From Hyphomicrobium sp. (GTDB taxonomy: Bacteria; Pseudomonadota; Alphaproteobacteria; Rhizobiales; Hyphomicrobiaceae): DNA of 14,795 nt. Of this stretch, positions 6,217 to 13,970 are shown piece after piece. A program made the position numbers and the translations under genes. How positions within the stretch are numbered: position 1 is the stretch's first letter; every line of letters starts with the position of its first letter. The notes beneath the pieces are model-generated. The model searched no databases and was not told the origin of the DNA. It worked only from the letters and a program-made list of their open reading frames with translations. The stretch spans positions 1 through 14,795 of the forward strand of contig JAUWCP010000038.1 in assembly GCA_030609245.1 (NCBI GenBank), given 5' to 3'.

Positions 6217-7953
6217 TCACGCGTCCTTCTTGTCAACAGTTGAGGCCGTTCCCGGCGTCGTTTTTTTCGCCGCGTGAGCCGCACCCACGTCCTCGCGATA
6301 CCTGTTGGTAATGGGATAGCGGCGGTCACGTCCGAAATTGCGGGATGAAATCTTGACCCCAGGCGCCGCCTGGCGACGCTTATACTCGGCGATGTAAAGC
6401 ATGCGCTCAATCTGCCGGACGGTCTCGGACGCGTGACCCCGTGCGACGATCTCATCGATCGGCATCTCTCGCTCGACAAGGCAAGCGAGGATGTCATCGA
6501 GAACCTCGTAAGGCGGCAGCGAATCCTGGTCGGTTTGGTCCGGGCGCAGCTCGGCCGACGGCACCCTTGTGATGATGGTCTGGGGGATAACGATGCCGCC
6601 TGGGCCCATGGCGCCCTTCGGTACATGCGCGTTACGCCAGCGGGCGAGCCGATAGACTTCCGTCTTGTAGAGATCTTTGACCGGATTAAAGCCGCCGTTC
6701 ATATCGCCGTAGAGCGTGGCGTAGCCAACCGACATCTCCGACTTGTTGCCGGTGGTGACGACCATGCCGCCAAACTTATTGGAGATCGCCATCAGAATGA
6801 TGCCGCGTACGCGGGCTTGAATATTCTCCTCGGTCGCATCAGGCTCCGTCTCAGCGAGCACGGGCGCCAGCGTTTCTTGGACGCCGGCCACCGCCGCCTC
6901 GATCGGCAACACGTCATAGCGTAGACCCAGGGCCTTGGCGCAGGCTTCTGCGTCTCGCAGGCTCTCGCTTGATGTATAGCGGTAGGGCATCATGACCGTG
7001 CGCACGCGCTCCGCTCCAAGGGCGTCGGTAGCGATCGCCGTAACGAGCGCGCTGTCTATGCCACCAGAAAGTCCGACGACGACGCCAGGAAACCCATTCT
7101 TGTTGACGTAGTCGCGGATACCGAGAAGGCAGGCTTGGTAGGCGGCCGCGTCGCCTCCCTCGATGAGGGCGCATTGTTCTTGCGCGCAGTGCCAGCCCTC
7201 TGGCCTCTTCTGCCACTCGCTCAGTGTGACCAGCTCATCCCAAGCGGGCGCCTGCACGGCGAGCCCGCAGTCGGCGTTGAGCACAAACGAAGCACCATCG
7301 AAGACGAGTTCATCTTGCCCGCCCACCTGATTGAGATAGGCAAGCGGCAGGCCTGTCTTGGTGACGCGCGCCACCGCCTGGTTCATTCGCACATCAGGTT
7401 TTGTCCAATCGAAAGGCGAGCCATTAACCGAGATAAGGATCTCCGCGCCGCCTTCGACCAAACACTCAGCCACGTCCGCCCCCCAAATGTCCTCGCAGAT
7501 GGGAACACCCAGCAGCACCCCGCGGAAATTGATCGGCCCAGGCATGCCGCCTTGGGCAAAAATACGCTTCTCGTCAAACACCCCATAGTTCGGCAAGTCG
7601 ACCTTAAAACGCACAGCCTCCACTTTGCCGCCGTCGAGCAATGCAACCGCGTTGTAGACATTGCCGCCCTCGGGCCAAATTGTGCCGGTGAGCACACCTG
7701 GGCCGGGCCCGAGCTCGGCCGCCAGAGCCTCCACGCGCCGGCGAGCGGCCAACTGAAAGGCGGGCTTGAGAACGAGATCCTCAGGCGGGTACCCGGTCAC
7801 GAAGAGTTCTGGGAACACGACAAGGTCGGCGCCCAAACCGTGCGCCTCAGCGCGCATCTCCACAAGCTTGGCGATGTTCCCGTCAAGGTCACCCACGGTC
7901 GGGTTTGCCTGGGCAAGCGCTATTTTAAGGCGCGATGGCGCGGAATTCGACAT
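6217..7953 (-). CDS. nadE: Glutamine-dependent NAD+ synthetase
   Basis: Final step of NAD+ synthesis: ATP-dependent amidation of nicotinate adenine dinucleotide using ammonia drawn from glutamine; cytoplasmic. It is a two-domain protein of 578 aa. The N-terminal nitrilase-type glutaminase (about 8-260) shows the Glu-Lys-Cys triad: Glu49 (VVFPELFVTGYPPEDL), Lys117 (RFKVDLPNYGVFDE) and Cys153 (GVPICEDIWG). The C-terminal synthetase (about 270-550) has the PP-loop SGGIDS (296-301), TGNKSEMSVGYATLYGD (401-417) and a C-terminal YKRRQAAPGVKIS. The last 20 residues or so are a variable Lys/Thr-rich tail. The ATG at 7953 has AAGG about 7 nt upstream. It lies 86 bp downstream of aroG on the same strand, and no clear promoter is visible in that gap, so co-transcription with aroG is plausible. 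Confidence 0.97.
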   Translation of the reverse strand: MSNSAPSRLKIALAQANPTVGDLDGNIAKLVEMRAEAHGLGADLVVFPELFVTGYPPEDLVLKPAFQLAARRRVEALAAELGPGPGVLTGTIWPEGGNVYNAVALLDGGKVEAVRFKVDLPNYGVFDEKRIFAQGGMPGPINFRGVLLGVPICEDIWGADVAECLVEGGAEILISVNGSPFDWTKPDVRMNQAVARVTKTGLPLAYLNQVGGQDELVFDGASFVLNADCGLAVQAPAWDELVTLSEWQKRPEGWHCAQEQCALIEGGDAAAYQACLLGIRDYVNKNGFPGVVVGLSGGIDSALVTAIATDALGAERVRTVMMPYRYTSSESLRDAEACAKALGLRYDVLPIEAAVAGVQETLAPVLAETEPDATEENIQARVRGIILMAISNKFGGMVVTTGNKSEMSVGYATLYGDMNGGFNPVKDLYKTEVYRLARWRNAHVPKGAMGPGGIVIPQTIITRVPSAELRPDQTDQDSLPPYEVLDDILACLVEREMPIDEIVARGHASETVRQIERMLYIAEYKRRQAAPGVKISSRNFGRDRRYPITNRYREDVGAAHAAKKTTPGTASTVDKKDA

Positions 7954-8039
7954 GAACGGACCTTAAGAGCAAGCAAGACTGCGCCGCAATGCAATGCCTG
8001 CCCGCACCCTGCCCGTATTCGATACCGTCGAAGAGGCGA

Positions 8040-9440
8040 TTACCCAAATGCTGGGATCGGCTGGGGCGGCACCGTCATACTGTCACGCTCTTGCTTGAGC
8101 CGCTCCGCAATAAGGAAAGCAAGCTCGAGCGACTGCGCAGCATTGAGACGGGGATCGCATAGCGTGGCATAGCGGTCCTTTAGTTGCGCCTCGGAGATAT
8201 TCGCCGCCGCGCCGCCAGTGCATTCGGTGACCGGCGACCCGGTCATTTCGACGTGGATGCCACCGGCGCGCGTGCCTTCCGCGCGGTGGACATCGAAGAA
8301 CGTCTCCGCCTCCTTGAGGATACGATCGAAGGGCCGCGTCTTATAGCCGTTGGTCGTCGAGATCGTATTCGCGTGCATGGGGTCACATGACCAAACGACC
8401 CTTCTGCCCTCTTTCTCGACCCTGCGGATCAGTTTGGGCAGATGCTCGCTGACCTTATCGGCACCCAGCCGGCAGATGAGCGTCAACCGGCCCGGCTCAT
8501 CCATCGGATTGAGGATGTCGATGAGGCGTATCAAAGCGTCGGGTTCCAGGGAAGGGCCGCACTTCACGCCAATGGGATTTTTGATCCCGCGCAAGAACTC
8601 TACGTGGGCGTGATCTGGTTGACGTGTGCGATCGCCAATCCACAGCATGTGTCCCGAAGTCGCGTACCAATTCTGCGAACCACCCGCTTCATCACGACGG
8701 ACCAGCGCCTGCTCGTAGCCCAAGAGCAGGCTTTCATGGCTTGTGTAGAATGTCGTCCGCCCCAGCGTCGGAACCGTCTCTTCGGTGACACCGCACGAAT
8801 GCATGAATCTGAGCGCCGTTTGGATCTCCTCGGCCATGGCCTTGTACTTCTTGCCGAAGGGGCTTTTCTGCTCGAAATCGAGCAACCAACGCATAACGTT
8901 TTCCAGTCCGGCGTAGCCGCCTCCGGAGAACGCGCGCAATAAGTTCATCGTCGCTGCCGATTGACGATAGGCCTCGAACTGCCGCTGTGGATCGGGAATA
9001 CGCTCCTCTGCCGTGAAGCCTTCGCCATTTATAATGTCGCCGCGATAGCTCGGCAGCTCTTGATCGCCTCTCTTCTCGGTGGGAGAGGAGCGCGGCTTGG
9101 CGAATTGACCGCCGATGCGCCCAACCTTCACGACTGGAAAGCCTCCGGCAAACGTCAATACAACCGCCATTTGCAGAAAGACGCGGAAAAGTTCCCGGAT
9201 ATGGTTGGCGCTGTGTTCAGCAAAGCTCTCGGCGCAATCACCGCCCTGCAGCAGGAACGCATTGCCCTCTGCGACATCGGCCAATGCACGCTTGAGCTTG
9301 TCCGCCTCACCGGCAAAGACCAGCGGCGGGAACGTTTCAAGCCTGGCTTCGACCGCGGCGAGCGCGGCACTGTCAGGATACTCTGGCACCTGGACGATCG
9401 GCTTTGACCGCCAGCTGTCGGGGGACCAGGAGGCCACCAT
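8040..9440 (-). CDS. aroG: Class II 3-deoxy-7-phosphoheptulonate (DAHP) synthase
   Basis: First step of the shikimate pathway: condenses phosphoenolpyruvate and erythrose 4-phosphate to DAHP; cytoplasmic. It is 466 aa, close to the 462 aa of the M. tuberculosis class II (plant-like) enzyme and unlike the 350-aa class I enzymes. Metal ligands are seen as Cys69 (LLQGGDCAESF), His356 (SCDPMHANT), Glu398 (HVEMTGSPVTECTGG) and Asp429 (CDPRLN). GRIGGQFAKPRSSPTE (107-122) and GVKCGPS (291-297) are substrate-binding segments, and TSHE occurs at 233-236. The frame is open for 22 more codons upstream (to 9506), but the ATG at 9440 has GGAG with an 8-nt spacer and begins just before the conserved WSPDSWRSKPIVQVPEYPD, so it is preferred. 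The symbol aroG is used loosely; class II enzymes are also named aroF or aroH. The gene diverges from the GCS2 ligase gene. Confidence 0.96.
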   Translation of the reverse strand: MVASWSPDSWRSKPIVQVPEYPDSAALAAVEARLETFPPLVFAGEADKLKRALADVAEGNAFLLQGGDCAESFAEHSANHIRELFRVFLQMAVVLTFAGGFPVVKVGRIGGQFAKPRSSPTEKRGDQELPSYRGDIINGEGFTAEERIPDPQRQFEAYRQSAATMNLLRAFSGGGYAGLENVMRWLLDFEQKSPFGKKYKAMAEEIQTALRFMHSCGVTEETVPTLGRTTFYTSHESLLLGYEQALVRRDEAGGSQNWYATSGHMLWIGDRTRQPDHAHVEFLRGIKNPIGVKCGPSLEPDALIRLIDILNPMDEPGRLTLICRLGADKVSEHLPKLIRRVEKEGRRVVWSCDPMHANTISTTNGYKTRPFDRILKEAETFFDVHRAEGTRAGGIHVEMTGSPVTECTGGAAANISEAQLKDRYATLCDPRLNAAQSLELAFLIAERLKQERDSMTVPPQPIPAFG

Positions 9441-9448
9441 ATTTACTT

Positions 9449-9452
9449 CTCC
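9449..9452 (-). promoter_or_regulatory. Shine-Dalgarno fixing the aroG start
   Basis: GGAG on the minus strand with an 8-nt spacer to the ATG at 9440. The in-frame alternative at 9506 lacks a comparable site, so the shorter 466-aa protein is chosen. Confidence 0.55.
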
Positions 9453-9600
9453 ATCACGCAAGCGCTTGGATTGTGCGCAGGGGGCCTCAAGCGGCCGGCG
9501 CGGCAATGAAAGCGCATCATTTTGAACTCATTATGCCATTTCTCGGGGCTTATAGGCTATCCTCTTCCTGGAGGCCAGCAAACCGCGCGTCGATAAGTTG

Positions 9601-9622
9601 CATGCCCCGGCCCAATGGCATG
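9601..9622. repeat. Inverted repeat CATGCC-N10-GGCATG
   Basis: Perfect 6-bp arms separated by 10 bp, 69 bp before the GCS2 ligase start. A third GGCATG half-site lies at 9671-9676, just before the ribosome site. The arrangement could be an operator for a dimeric regulator, but six-base arms can occur by chance. Confidence 0.25.
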
Positions 9623-9690
9623 GATGCGTCCTAAGCGTGGCTTCCCAGCAGCCCTGGAAGCTGGCGCACCGGCATGTCACGAGCGGATCC

Positions 9691-10824
9691 ATGAGCCTTA
9701 AAGAACCGACATTTACCTTCGGAATTGAGGAGGAATATTTCCTCGTCGACCTTCAGACCCGCGATCTCGCCCACGCCTCCCCGGCCCTAATGGAGGCATG
9801 CGAAAAAAAGCTTGGCGGGCAGGTCGCACCTGAGTTTTTCCGATCTCAAATTGAGATCGGCACACAGGTCTGCCGTGATTTCCCCCAGGCACGTCAGGAA
9901 CTCGAGCGCCTGCGTAAGACGATTGCCACCCAGGCACATGAACATGGATTGGCCCCGATCGCCACGTCGACCCACCCCTTCGCACACAGGTCGTCTTTAC
10001 AAACCACACCCAAGGAGCGCTACCAGGCCCTTGCCCGCGACTTTGCCGGCATCGGCCGGCGGCTTGCCATTTGCGGTATGCACGTACACGTCGGTATCGA
10101 GGATGATGAACTGCGCATTGATCTGATGAACCAAGCGCGTTATTTCCTGCCGCACCTTTTGATGCTGTCCACCTCTTCACCGTTCTGGCAAGGGGAAGAC
10201 ACGGGCCTCAAAACCTACCGGATTGCAGTTTTCCACGAGCTGCCGCGAACCGGCATTCCCCAGCGCTTCGAGAGCTTCGGTGAATACCAACGCACCATCG
10301 ACATATTGGTGCGCAACGGCGTCATCGAGGACGCAACCAAAGTCTGGTGGGATTTGCGCCCGTCCGCGCGCTTTCCCACAATCGAAATGCGCGTGACCGA
10401 CGTTTGCACGCGGATTGACGATGCAATTTCTATTGCGGCGCTGTACGTCTGCGTCATTCGTATGCTTTACCGGCTGCGGCTCACCAACCAAAAGTGGCGC
10501 TCGTATCCGGCCTTTCTCATCGACGAGAATCTTTGGCGGGCACAGCGCTACGGCGTCAAGGACAAGCTGTTCGATTTCGGCAGAGGCACCCTCGTGCCCT
10601 TCACCGATCTCATCGATGAGCTTTTCGAACTCGTCGCAGAAGACGCCGCCGCACTCGGTTGTGAGGCGAAAGTTCAGCATGTGCGAAAGATCGCCGCTGA
10701 AGGGACGAGCGCAGACCGCCAGGTTGCGTGCTATGAACGGTTGATTAGTCAGGGGGCCCAAGCCGAAGAGGCCATCAAAGGCGTCGTCGATCTGCTGATT
10801 GCCGAGACCGTTGCCGGCACGTGA
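9691..10824 (+). CDS. ybdK: Carboxylate-amine ligase, YbdK / GCS2 family (glutamate--cysteine ligase 2-like)
   Basis: ATP-grasp-like ligase of the glutamate-cysteine ligase 2 family. E. coli YbdK (372 aa) has weak gamma-glutamylcysteine-forming activity and its physiological substrate is uncertain, so a role in glutathione synthesis is only inferred. The product is 377 aa from the ATG at 9691. Motifs: FGIEEEYFLVD (10-20, the metal/ATP-binding GxExE strand), CGMHVHVGI (128-136), LSTSSPFWQGEDTGLKTYR (159-177) and FPTIEMRVTDVCTRIDD (228-244). It is complete, with no missing segment. The start was chosen because the family begins directly before the FGIEEE strand and GAGCGGA precedes this ATG; the frame is open 31 codons further upstream. 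It diverges from aroG and converges on the SDR gene with only 6 nt between stops. The nearby gor gene makes a thiol-metabolism link attractive but unproven. Confidence 0.9.
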   Translation: MSLKEPTFTFGIEEEYFLVDLQTRDLAHASPALMEACEKKLGGQVAPEFFRSQIEIGTQVCRDFPQARQELERLRKTIATQAHEHGLAPIATSTHPFAHRSSLQTTPKERYQALARDFAGIGRRLAICGMHVHVGIEDDELRIDLMNQARYFLPHLLMLSTSSPFWQGEDTGLKTYRIAVFHELPRTGIPQRFESFGEYQRTIDILVRNGVIEDATKVWWDLRPSARFPTIEMRVTDVCTRIDDAISIAALYVCVIRMLYRLRLTNQKWRSYPAFLIDENLWRAQRYGVKDKLFDFGRGTLVPFTDLIDELFELVAEDAAALGCEAKVQHVRKIAAEGTSADRQVACYERLISQGAQAEEAIKGVVDLLIAETVAGT

Positions 10825-10825
10825 G

Positions 10826-10839
10826 GCGCTCTAGAGCGC
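10826..10839. repeat. 14-bp perfect palindrome at the convergent gene junction
   Basis: GCGCTCTAGAGCGC is perfectly self-complementary and covers the 6-nt gap between the YbdK-type gene and the SDR gene, including the SDR stop codon. As RNA it could form a short hairpin (five base pairs around CUAG) on either strand, a compact bidirectional 3' end, but there is no T-tract on either side. Confidence 0.45.
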
Positions 10840-11586
10840 GGCGGCCATGCCGCCGTCGATGGCAAGCTCCGCACCCGTGATGAAAGACGACTCATCGGAG
10901 GCAAAGAACAGCGCCGCCTGAGCAACATCTTCCGACGTTCCAAACCGCCGCAGCGGCGTCTGCTCCAGAAGCGCATCGGAGAATGCCTTGATTTTCAAAA
11001 CGCGCTCGGTAAGTGCGGTTTCGATAAAGCCAGGCGCCAGCGCGTTCACTCTTATGTTGTAGGGCGCATACTCGACCGCCAATCCGCGCGTCAACGCCGA
11101 AATTGCGCCCTTCGTCGCCCCGTAAGCGGCTAGCGTGCGCATTCCGCGCCCGCCCATAATCGAGGCCATATTGATCAATGAGCCGCGGCCGGATGCTTTC
11201 AACAGCGGAAAGGCATCACGCGCAATGCGGATCACGCCGTCGAGGTTCACCTCACGCAGCTTCACCCATTCGGCATCCGACATATTGCGAAATTCGCTGC
11301 GCACATTGATGCCAGCATTGTTGACCACGGCATCGAGGCGGCGGTGCTTTAAGTCGATCATGCGCATCAGCGCGTTGACGTCTTGGCCCAGCGATACGTC
11401 GACGGGAACTGCCGTCACATCGTACCCCTGCGCATCGAGCCCAGCGGCAGCCGTGACGGCGGCGTCACCGGCAACGTCGGTGATGTAAACGTGCGCCCCT
11501 TGAGCGGCGAATAACTTCGCCGTCGCAAGGCCAATTCCGGCGCCCGCGCCCGTGACGAGCACAATCTTATCCTTGAGCCGTTGCAT
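10831..11586 (-). CDS. Short-chain dehydrogenase/reductase (SDR), classical type
   Basis: NAD(P)-dependent oxidoreductase of 251 aa, the standard classical SDR length. Seen: the nucleotide-binding TGAGAGIG (12-19); Asp37 at the end of beta-2 (YITDVAG), which favours NAD(H); NNAG (89-92); Asn114; and the catalytic Ser142 with YxxxK as Tyr155 and Lys159 (YGATKGA). The C-terminal FITGAELAIDGG (235-246) is typical. The substrate cannot be deduced; FabG-like, sugar or alcohol dehydrogenase labels would all be guesses. The frame is open to 11646, but the ATG at 11586 has GGAAGGG 4 nt upstream, and the longer version would run through a candidate promoter. It lies 81 bp downstream of gor on the same strand. 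Convergent with the YbdK-type gene. Confidence 0.93.
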   Translation of the reverse strand: MQRLKDKIVLVTGAGAGIGLATAKLFAAQGAHVYITDVAGDAAVTAAAGLDAQGYDVTAVPVDVSLGQDVNALMRMIDLKHRRLDAVVNNAGINVRSEFRNMSDAEWVKLREVNLDGVIRIARDAFPLLKASGRGSLINMASIMGGRGMRTLAAYGATKGAISALTRGLAVEYAPYNIRVNALAPGFIETALTERVLKIKAFSDALLEQTPLRRFGTSEDVAQAALFFASDESSFITGAELAIDGGMAAAL

Positions 11587-11590
11587 GACA

Positions 11591-11597
11591 CCCTTCC
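11591..11597 (-). promoter_or_regulatory. Shine-Dalgarno fixing the SDR start
   Basis: GGAAGGG on the minus strand with a 4-nt spacer to the ATG at 11586; supports the 251-aa product over the 271-aa reading. Confidence 0.5.
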
Positions 11598-11610
11598 AAA
11601 GGCGGGCAGA

Positions 11611-11637
11611 CTTATAGCGCTCTGGTGCGCCTATCAA
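11611..11637 (-). promoter_or_regulatory. Candidate promoter for the SDR gene
   Basis: Minus strand TTGATA (11637-11632) and TATAAG (11616-11611), separated by 15 bp, a slightly short spacing. They sit in the 81-bp gap after gor and would give a leader of about 20 nt. Good boxes but suboptimal distance; unverified. Confidence 0.33.
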
Positions 11638-11667
11638 CTCCAACACGGCAACATGCCAAATGAGCCA

Positions 11668-13050
11668 TCATCCCGCGGCCTCGCCAGGGGCAATCCAGCG
11701 TTCCCGCATCGTGACGAATTCTTCTGCCGCGCTCGGGTGTAGGCCCATTGTCGTATCGAAGTCCGCCTTTGTTGCCCCTAAACGCATAGCGATTGCGGCC
11801 ATTTGCACAATTTCTGCAGCGTCGGCGCCAAGTACGTGGCACCCGATCACCTTGTCACTCTCCCGGTCTACGACGAGCTTCATGAGCATTTTCTCATCGC
11901 GCCCCGACAGCGTAGCCTTCAAAGGCGGAAACGTCGCCTTGTAGATATCGAGCTTCGCGCTGCGTTCCTCTGCCAGGTGCTGGGGAAATCCCACGGTCCC
12001 GATCTCAGGTGTGGAGAACACGGCAGTTGGGATCATCTCGTAGTCAGCACTCCACGGCTTATCGCCGAAGGTGCTATCCGCAAAGGAATGTCCTTCACGA
12101 ATGGCTACGGGCGTCAGCGCCACGCGGTCCGTCACGTCGCCGACGGCATAAATGGTTGCCACGGACGAGCGCGAGGCGTCGTCCACAACGACGTGCCCAT
12201 TCCGGCCACGCTCAGCGCCGGCCGCATCGAGCCCCAGATCCGCCGTATTGGGTGCGCGGCCGATAGCGAATAAGATCTGATCGGCCTCGATGGTCGAGCC
12301 GTCGTCGAGATGTCCAATGAGTCCACCATCGGTCTTCTCGATGCTTGCGAAGGTTCGGTTCGTCACGATGGAAATGCCGCGCTTGGCATAGGCTTCGCTG
12401 AGTCCATCGCGCAGATCCTCGTCGAAACCGCGCAGGATCTTGTCGCCGCGGTAGACGATTATGGTTTCGGCACCCAGGCCGGAAAAGATACCGGCAAACT
12501 CCACAGCGATATAGCCGCCGCCATAAATGGCAATGCGGCGCGGCAGCTCCTTGAGATCGAAGACCTCATTCGACGTGATGACGTGCTCAAGCCCGTCAAT
12601 CGGATCGCCCAATGACGGCCTGCCACCCGTCGCCACCAGGATCCTTTTTGCTGTGACCGAGCGGCGGGAAGATTTGAGATGGACCGTGTTGGCTCCGGAA
12701 ACCTCGGCACGCTCTTCGAAAATTGCGACACCAGTCTTATTCAGGTTCGCGCGATAGAGCGCCTCGAGCCGCGCAATCTCCTTGTCCTTGGCTTTGATGA
12801 GCGTCGGCCAGTCAAAGACGGGCTCGCCCGTCTGCCAGCCAAACCCGCGCGCATCTTCAAACTCATCTGAAAAGCGGCTCGCATAGACAAGGAGCTTCTT
12901 GGGCACGCACCCGCGGATCACGCAGGTTCCGCCAATCCGATGCTCCTCGGCAATGGCAACCTTGGCGCCGTGGCTAGCAGCAATACGCGCGGCACGCACA
13001 CCGCCCGAACCAGCGCCTATCACAAAAAGATCGTAGTCGAAATCGCTCAT
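11668..13050 (-). CDS. gor: Glutathione-disulfide reductase
   Basis: Flavoenzyme that regenerates reduced glutathione from GSSG using NADPH; cytoplasmic homodimer. It is 460 aa. The FAD-binding motif is GAGSGG (12-17). The redox disulfide is Cys43/Cys48 in GGTCVIRGCVPKK, the form seen in plant and cyanobacterial enzymes rather than the E. coli CVNVGC. The second Rossmann motif is YGGGYIAVEFAG (176-187), and Arg201 and Arg207 (VYRGDKILRGFDED) fit recognition of the NADPH 2'-phosphate. YAVGDVTD (301-308) contacts FAD. The dimerisation domain ends with LHPSAAEE (437-444), where His438 and Glu443 form the catalytic pair. The ATG lies 25 bp downstream of the rpiA stop, implying an rpiA-gor transcript; its own ribosome site is weak. 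Thioredoxin, trypanothione and mercuric reductases are related, but the motif set is that of glutathione reductase. Confidence 0.96.
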   Translation of the reverse strand: MSDFDYDLFVIGAGSGGVRAARIAASHGAKVAIAEEHRIGGTCVIRGCVPKKLLVYASRFSDEFEDARGFGWQTGEPVFDWPTLIKAKDKEIARLEALYRANLNKTGVAIFEERAEVSGANTVHLKSSRRSVTAKRILVATGGRPSLGDPIDGLEHVITSNEVFDLKELPRRIAIYGGGYIAVEFAGIFSGLGAETIIVYRGDKILRGFDEDLRDGLSEAYAKRGISIVTNRTFASIEKTDGGLIGHLDDGSTIEADQILFAIGRAPNTADLGLDAAGAERGRNGHVVVDDASRSSVATIYAVGDVTDRVALTPVAIREGHSFADSTFGDKPWSADYEMIPTAVFSTPEIGTVGFPQHLAEERSAKLDIYKATFPPLKATLSGRDEKMLMKLVVDRESDKVIGCHVLGADAAEIVQMAAIAMRLGATKADFDTTMGLHPSAAEEFVTMRERWIAPGEAAG

Positions 13051-13075
13051 CGCCTACATTCGCCCGCCCTTGGCT

Positions 13076-13795
13076 TCAGTCGTCGCCGTTATCTTTATCC
13101 TTGGCGCTCAACAGGGTGATGCCGTCGGGTCCAGCAACGATTGCGAGGTCGGCGATACCGAGGAAGAGCCCGTTCTCCACCACACCGGGGACCATCTTTA
13201 ACGCGTCGTCCAGGTCCTCGGGCTCCTCGATACGCCCGAATGCGCAGTCGAGAATATAGTTGCCACTGTCCGTCACGAAGGGCTTACCATCCGCGCCCTG
13301 GCGCAACGTGATCTCACCTTCGCACCCCGCATCCGAAGCAAGCGCAATGACCATGTTGCGCGTGGCGGTCAAACCAAACCGCACGACCTCAACCGGCAAG
13401 GGATGGGACCCCAGCGTTTCGACGCGCTTGGACGCGTCCGCGATCACGATCATGCGATCTGATGACGTTGCAACGATCTTCTCACGCAAAAGCGCACCAC
13501 CGCCACCCTTGATCAGGTGTAACTCGCCGTCGAGCTGATCAGCGCCGTCAATTGTCAAATCGAGAAACGGCGTCTCATCGAGAGTCGACATGCGAATGCC
13601 AAGTGCGCTAGCACGCGCTTGCGTCGCTTCCGACGTGGCGACACAGGTCAACTCAAGCCCTGCCTGCACTTTGGGGCCCAATAAATCCACAAATTTCGCA
13701 GCCGTCGTCCCAGTGCCGAGACCGAGTTTCATGCCAGACTCGACATACTGCAGCGCGCGTTCCGCTGCCGCGATCTTCTGCTCGTCGTCACTCAT
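13076..13795 (-). CDS. rpiA: Ribose-5-phosphate isomerase A
   Basis: Interconverts ribose 5-phosphate and ribulose 5-phosphate in the non-oxidative pentose phosphate pathway; cytoplasmic. It is 239 aa (E. coli 219). GLGTGTTAAKFVDLL (25-39) is the phosphate-binding loop. DGAD (83-86) provides the two active-site aspartates. Lys96 in LIKGGGGALLREK (94-106) and Glu105 correspond to the E. coli catalytic Lys94/Glu103 region. VPGVVENGLF (202-211) is the conserved C-terminal stretch. A short acidic tail (AKDKDNGDD) follows. The ATG has a modest GGGACGAG-type ribosome site. gor follows 25 bp later. In function, the pentose phosphate pathway supplies NADPH for glutathione reductase, which makes the pairing sensible, though this is inference. 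Confidence 0.97.
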   Translation of the reverse strand: MSDDEQKIAAAERALQYVESGMKLGLGTGTTAAKFVDLLGPKVQAGLELTCVATSEATQARASALGIRMSTLDETPFLDLTIDGADQLDGELHLIKGGGGALLREKIVATSSDRMIVIADASKRVETLGSHPLPVEVVRFGLTATRNMVIALASDAGCEGEITLRQGADGKPFVTDSGNYILDCAFGRIEEPEDLDDALKMVPGVVENGLFLGIADLAIVAGPDGITLLSAKDKDNGDD

Positions 13796-13865
13796 GCCGT
13801 CTCGTCCCGTCCTTGGTGCCCCACGGTCATCGGGCGTTGACTACGCAATCTTTCTCGGCCCTTTT

Positions 13866-13883
13866 CTGCGGCAAGAGCCGCAG
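13866..13883. terminator. Hairpin between the aldehyde dehydrogenase gene and rpiA (terminator-like, no U-tract)
   Basis: CTGCGGC-AAGA-GCCGCAG on the plus strand: a perfect 7-bp GC-rich stem with a 4-nt loop, in the 175-bp gap after the aldehyde dehydrogenase stop. On the transcribed minus strand it is followed by AAAA rather than a U-run, so it is not a classical intrinsic terminator. It may be an RNA-stabilising or pausing hairpin in the rpiA leader. Confidence 0.35.
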
Positions 13884-13970
13884 CCGCAAACCATATGGCC
13901 TCTTGGCTACACCGCTAAACTGCGTCCACCGCACGACGCAACCAGTGCCTGGAAGGAACTATACCTCTCG

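Larger units (their letters stand above)
9441..9690. other. Divergent intergenic region, aroG / GCS2 ligase
   Basis: 250 bp between two divergent starts. It contains the aroG ribosome site, an AT-richer core around 9508-9565 that is the likely promoter zone (TATAGG on the plus strand near 9550, CATAAT on the minus strand near 9530, neither with a convincing -35), and an inverted repeat at 9601-9622. The plus-strand frame is open back to 9598, which would add 31 residues to the ligase, but these do not resemble the family and have no good ribosome site. Confidence 0.45.

Noticed and set aside
6231..6236. TTGACA on the minus strand near the end of nadE, considered as a -35 box for gltX
   Set aside because: At 17 bp spacing the following hexamer is GACGGG, not a -10 box; the downstream TTGAGT/TATAGG pair is better.
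6120..6626. 168-codon minus-strand ORF at the end of nadE
   Set aside because: A different frame of nadE running into the gltX promoter gap; Arg/Ser-rich product typical of an out-of-frame read.
7135..8172. 345-codon plus-strand ORF antisense to nadE
   Set aside because: Long only because the GC-rich nadE reading frame lacks stops on its complement; the sequence resembles no family and the opposite strand has a full set of NAD synthetase motifs.
9598..9690. Extended N-terminus for the GCS2 ligase
   Set aside because: The extra 31 residues do not resemble the family, and the TTG at 9598 has no good ribosome site; the ATG at 9691 directly precedes the conserved first strand.
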